Assembly: GCF_000518245.1 (NCBI RefSeq)
Contig: NZ_KI912403.1
Coordinates: forward strand, 382,600-446,599
Reading direction: 5' to 3'
DNA: 64,000 nucleotides
Source: Brachyspira alvinipulli ATCC 51933
Lineage (GTDB): Bacteria > Spirochaetota > Brachyspiria > Brachyspirales > Brachyspiraceae
The stretch's first letter is position 1. The number at the start of each line of letters is the position of its first letter. Position numbers and translations under genes: made by a program. The notes beneath the pieces were generated by a model. It was not told where the DNA came from and ran no database searches. It worked only from the letters and a program-made list of their open reading frames with translations. Shown one piece after another: positions 63,801 to 64,000 of the stretch.

Positions 63801-64000
63801 CTACTGTAGTACAAAACTTCTAGTTTCTATATAAGGAGTCTCATCAGCAATATATGATTCTATAACAATAATATAATTTCCTTTAGGAAAAGATGTTAAT
63901 TCTTCTTTAGGTATAGTTAATTTGAATACATCATTTTCTAAAACTGCATTATATTCTTTTTCTCCTCCGTTTTGCAGCTGAAGCAACACTTTTACTTTAG
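63801..64000 (-). CDS. C-terminal part of an unidentified beta-rich protein
   Basis: The frame is open to the window edge, so the gene begins beyond base 64000; the GTG at 63989 is not a convincing start. The visible ~65 residues (LQLQNGGEKEYNAVLENDVF, FKLTIPKEELTSFPKGNYII, VIESYIADETPYIETRSFVL) alternate like an Ig-like or FN3-like beta sandwich at the end of a larger, possibly exported protein. I do not recognise the family. The stop is about 90 bases upstream of the ankyrin gene start on the same strand. Confidence 0.6.
   Translation of the reverse strand, partial: KVKVLLQLQNGGEKEYNAVLENDVFKLTIPKEELTSFPKGNYIIVIESYIADETPYIETRSFVLQ

Noticed and set aside
1-64000. tRNA, rRNA, insertion sequence or prophage genes
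   Set aside because: No cloverleaf, rRNA segment, transposase, integrase or phage structural gene was recognised on either strand by eye.

Overview
This window is from a strongly A+T-rich bacterial chromosome. Gene content and protein style point to a spirochaete of the genus Brachyspira. Signs include a CsgG-type envelope protein fused to a predicted barrel, a FapA (DUF342) protein, Cache-type chemoreceptors, an orphan PASTA protein, many periplasmic TPR/ankyrin/LRR proteins, and very compact lysine/asparagine/isoleucine-rich coding. The assignment is inference, not a database match. Genes are dense and switch strand often, usually with bidirectional hairpin terminators between convergent units. 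I see no rRNA, tRNA, insertion sequence, prophage or CRISPR array. Vegetative promoters look like TTGACA-N16/17-TATAAT, with an unusually frequent 16-base spacer.

Layout. 1-8.8 kb: a 5'-truncated histidine kinase, ybaB/recR, a CsgG-like envelope pair, a DivIC/FtsB-like protein, a divergent SDR/HxlR pair and an FkbM methyltransferase behind a CAAGC pentamer repeat. 8.8-19.9 kb: large-form purL, a DUF3810 membrane protein with a probably leaderless mRNA, a 58-residue zinc-ribbon protein, an EamA transporter, two tandem membrane paralogues, three CpxP/Spy-like secreted proteins (one truncated), a DUF4349 lipoprotein and mgtE. 20-28.9 kb: pfkA, a WecG/TagA relative lacking its usual motifs, a frameshifted methyltransferase, two secreted TPR/FN3-like proteins, a DUF368 transporter, ridA, aroE-aroD and an LRR protein. 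28.9-32.7 kb: a polar amino-acid ABC importer with two paralogous binding lipoproteins, whose three transcription units carry near-identical promoters. 32.7-44.5 kb: lexA, yajQ, glgA, a TPR membrane protein, purB, threonine aldolase, a chemoreceptor, and the rimP-nusA-methyltransferase operon with a leader hairpin that looks like an attenuator. 44.5-51.3 kb: cardiolipin synthase, LRR protein/nitrilase, a second chemoreceptor and galK. 51.4-64 kb, all on the minus strand: a long run from a secreted protein and a degenerate HD-GYP-like protein through fmt, PASTA, methyltransferase and FapA to a flavodoxin-family reductase; then an MBOAT/AlgJ-like O-acetylation pair behind a GCGGT pentamer repeat, an ankyrin protein and the tail of a further gene.

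The most interesting signal is a matching arrangement at two distant loci. A pentanucleotide tandem repeat (9 x CAAGC at 7841; 10 x GCGGT at 61651) lies inside a short upstream ORF just before a gene predicted to modify surface glycans (FkbM methyltransferase; MBOAT O-acyltransferase). Each unit gained or lost shifts the frame. At both loci the present copy number makes the upstream ORF stop early, whereas other copy numbers keep it open across the downstream start codon, and at the FkbM locus also across an intrinsic terminator. This looks like a slippage-driven on/off leader-ORF switch for surface glycan decoration. The frames are read directly from the sequence; the switching function is inference.
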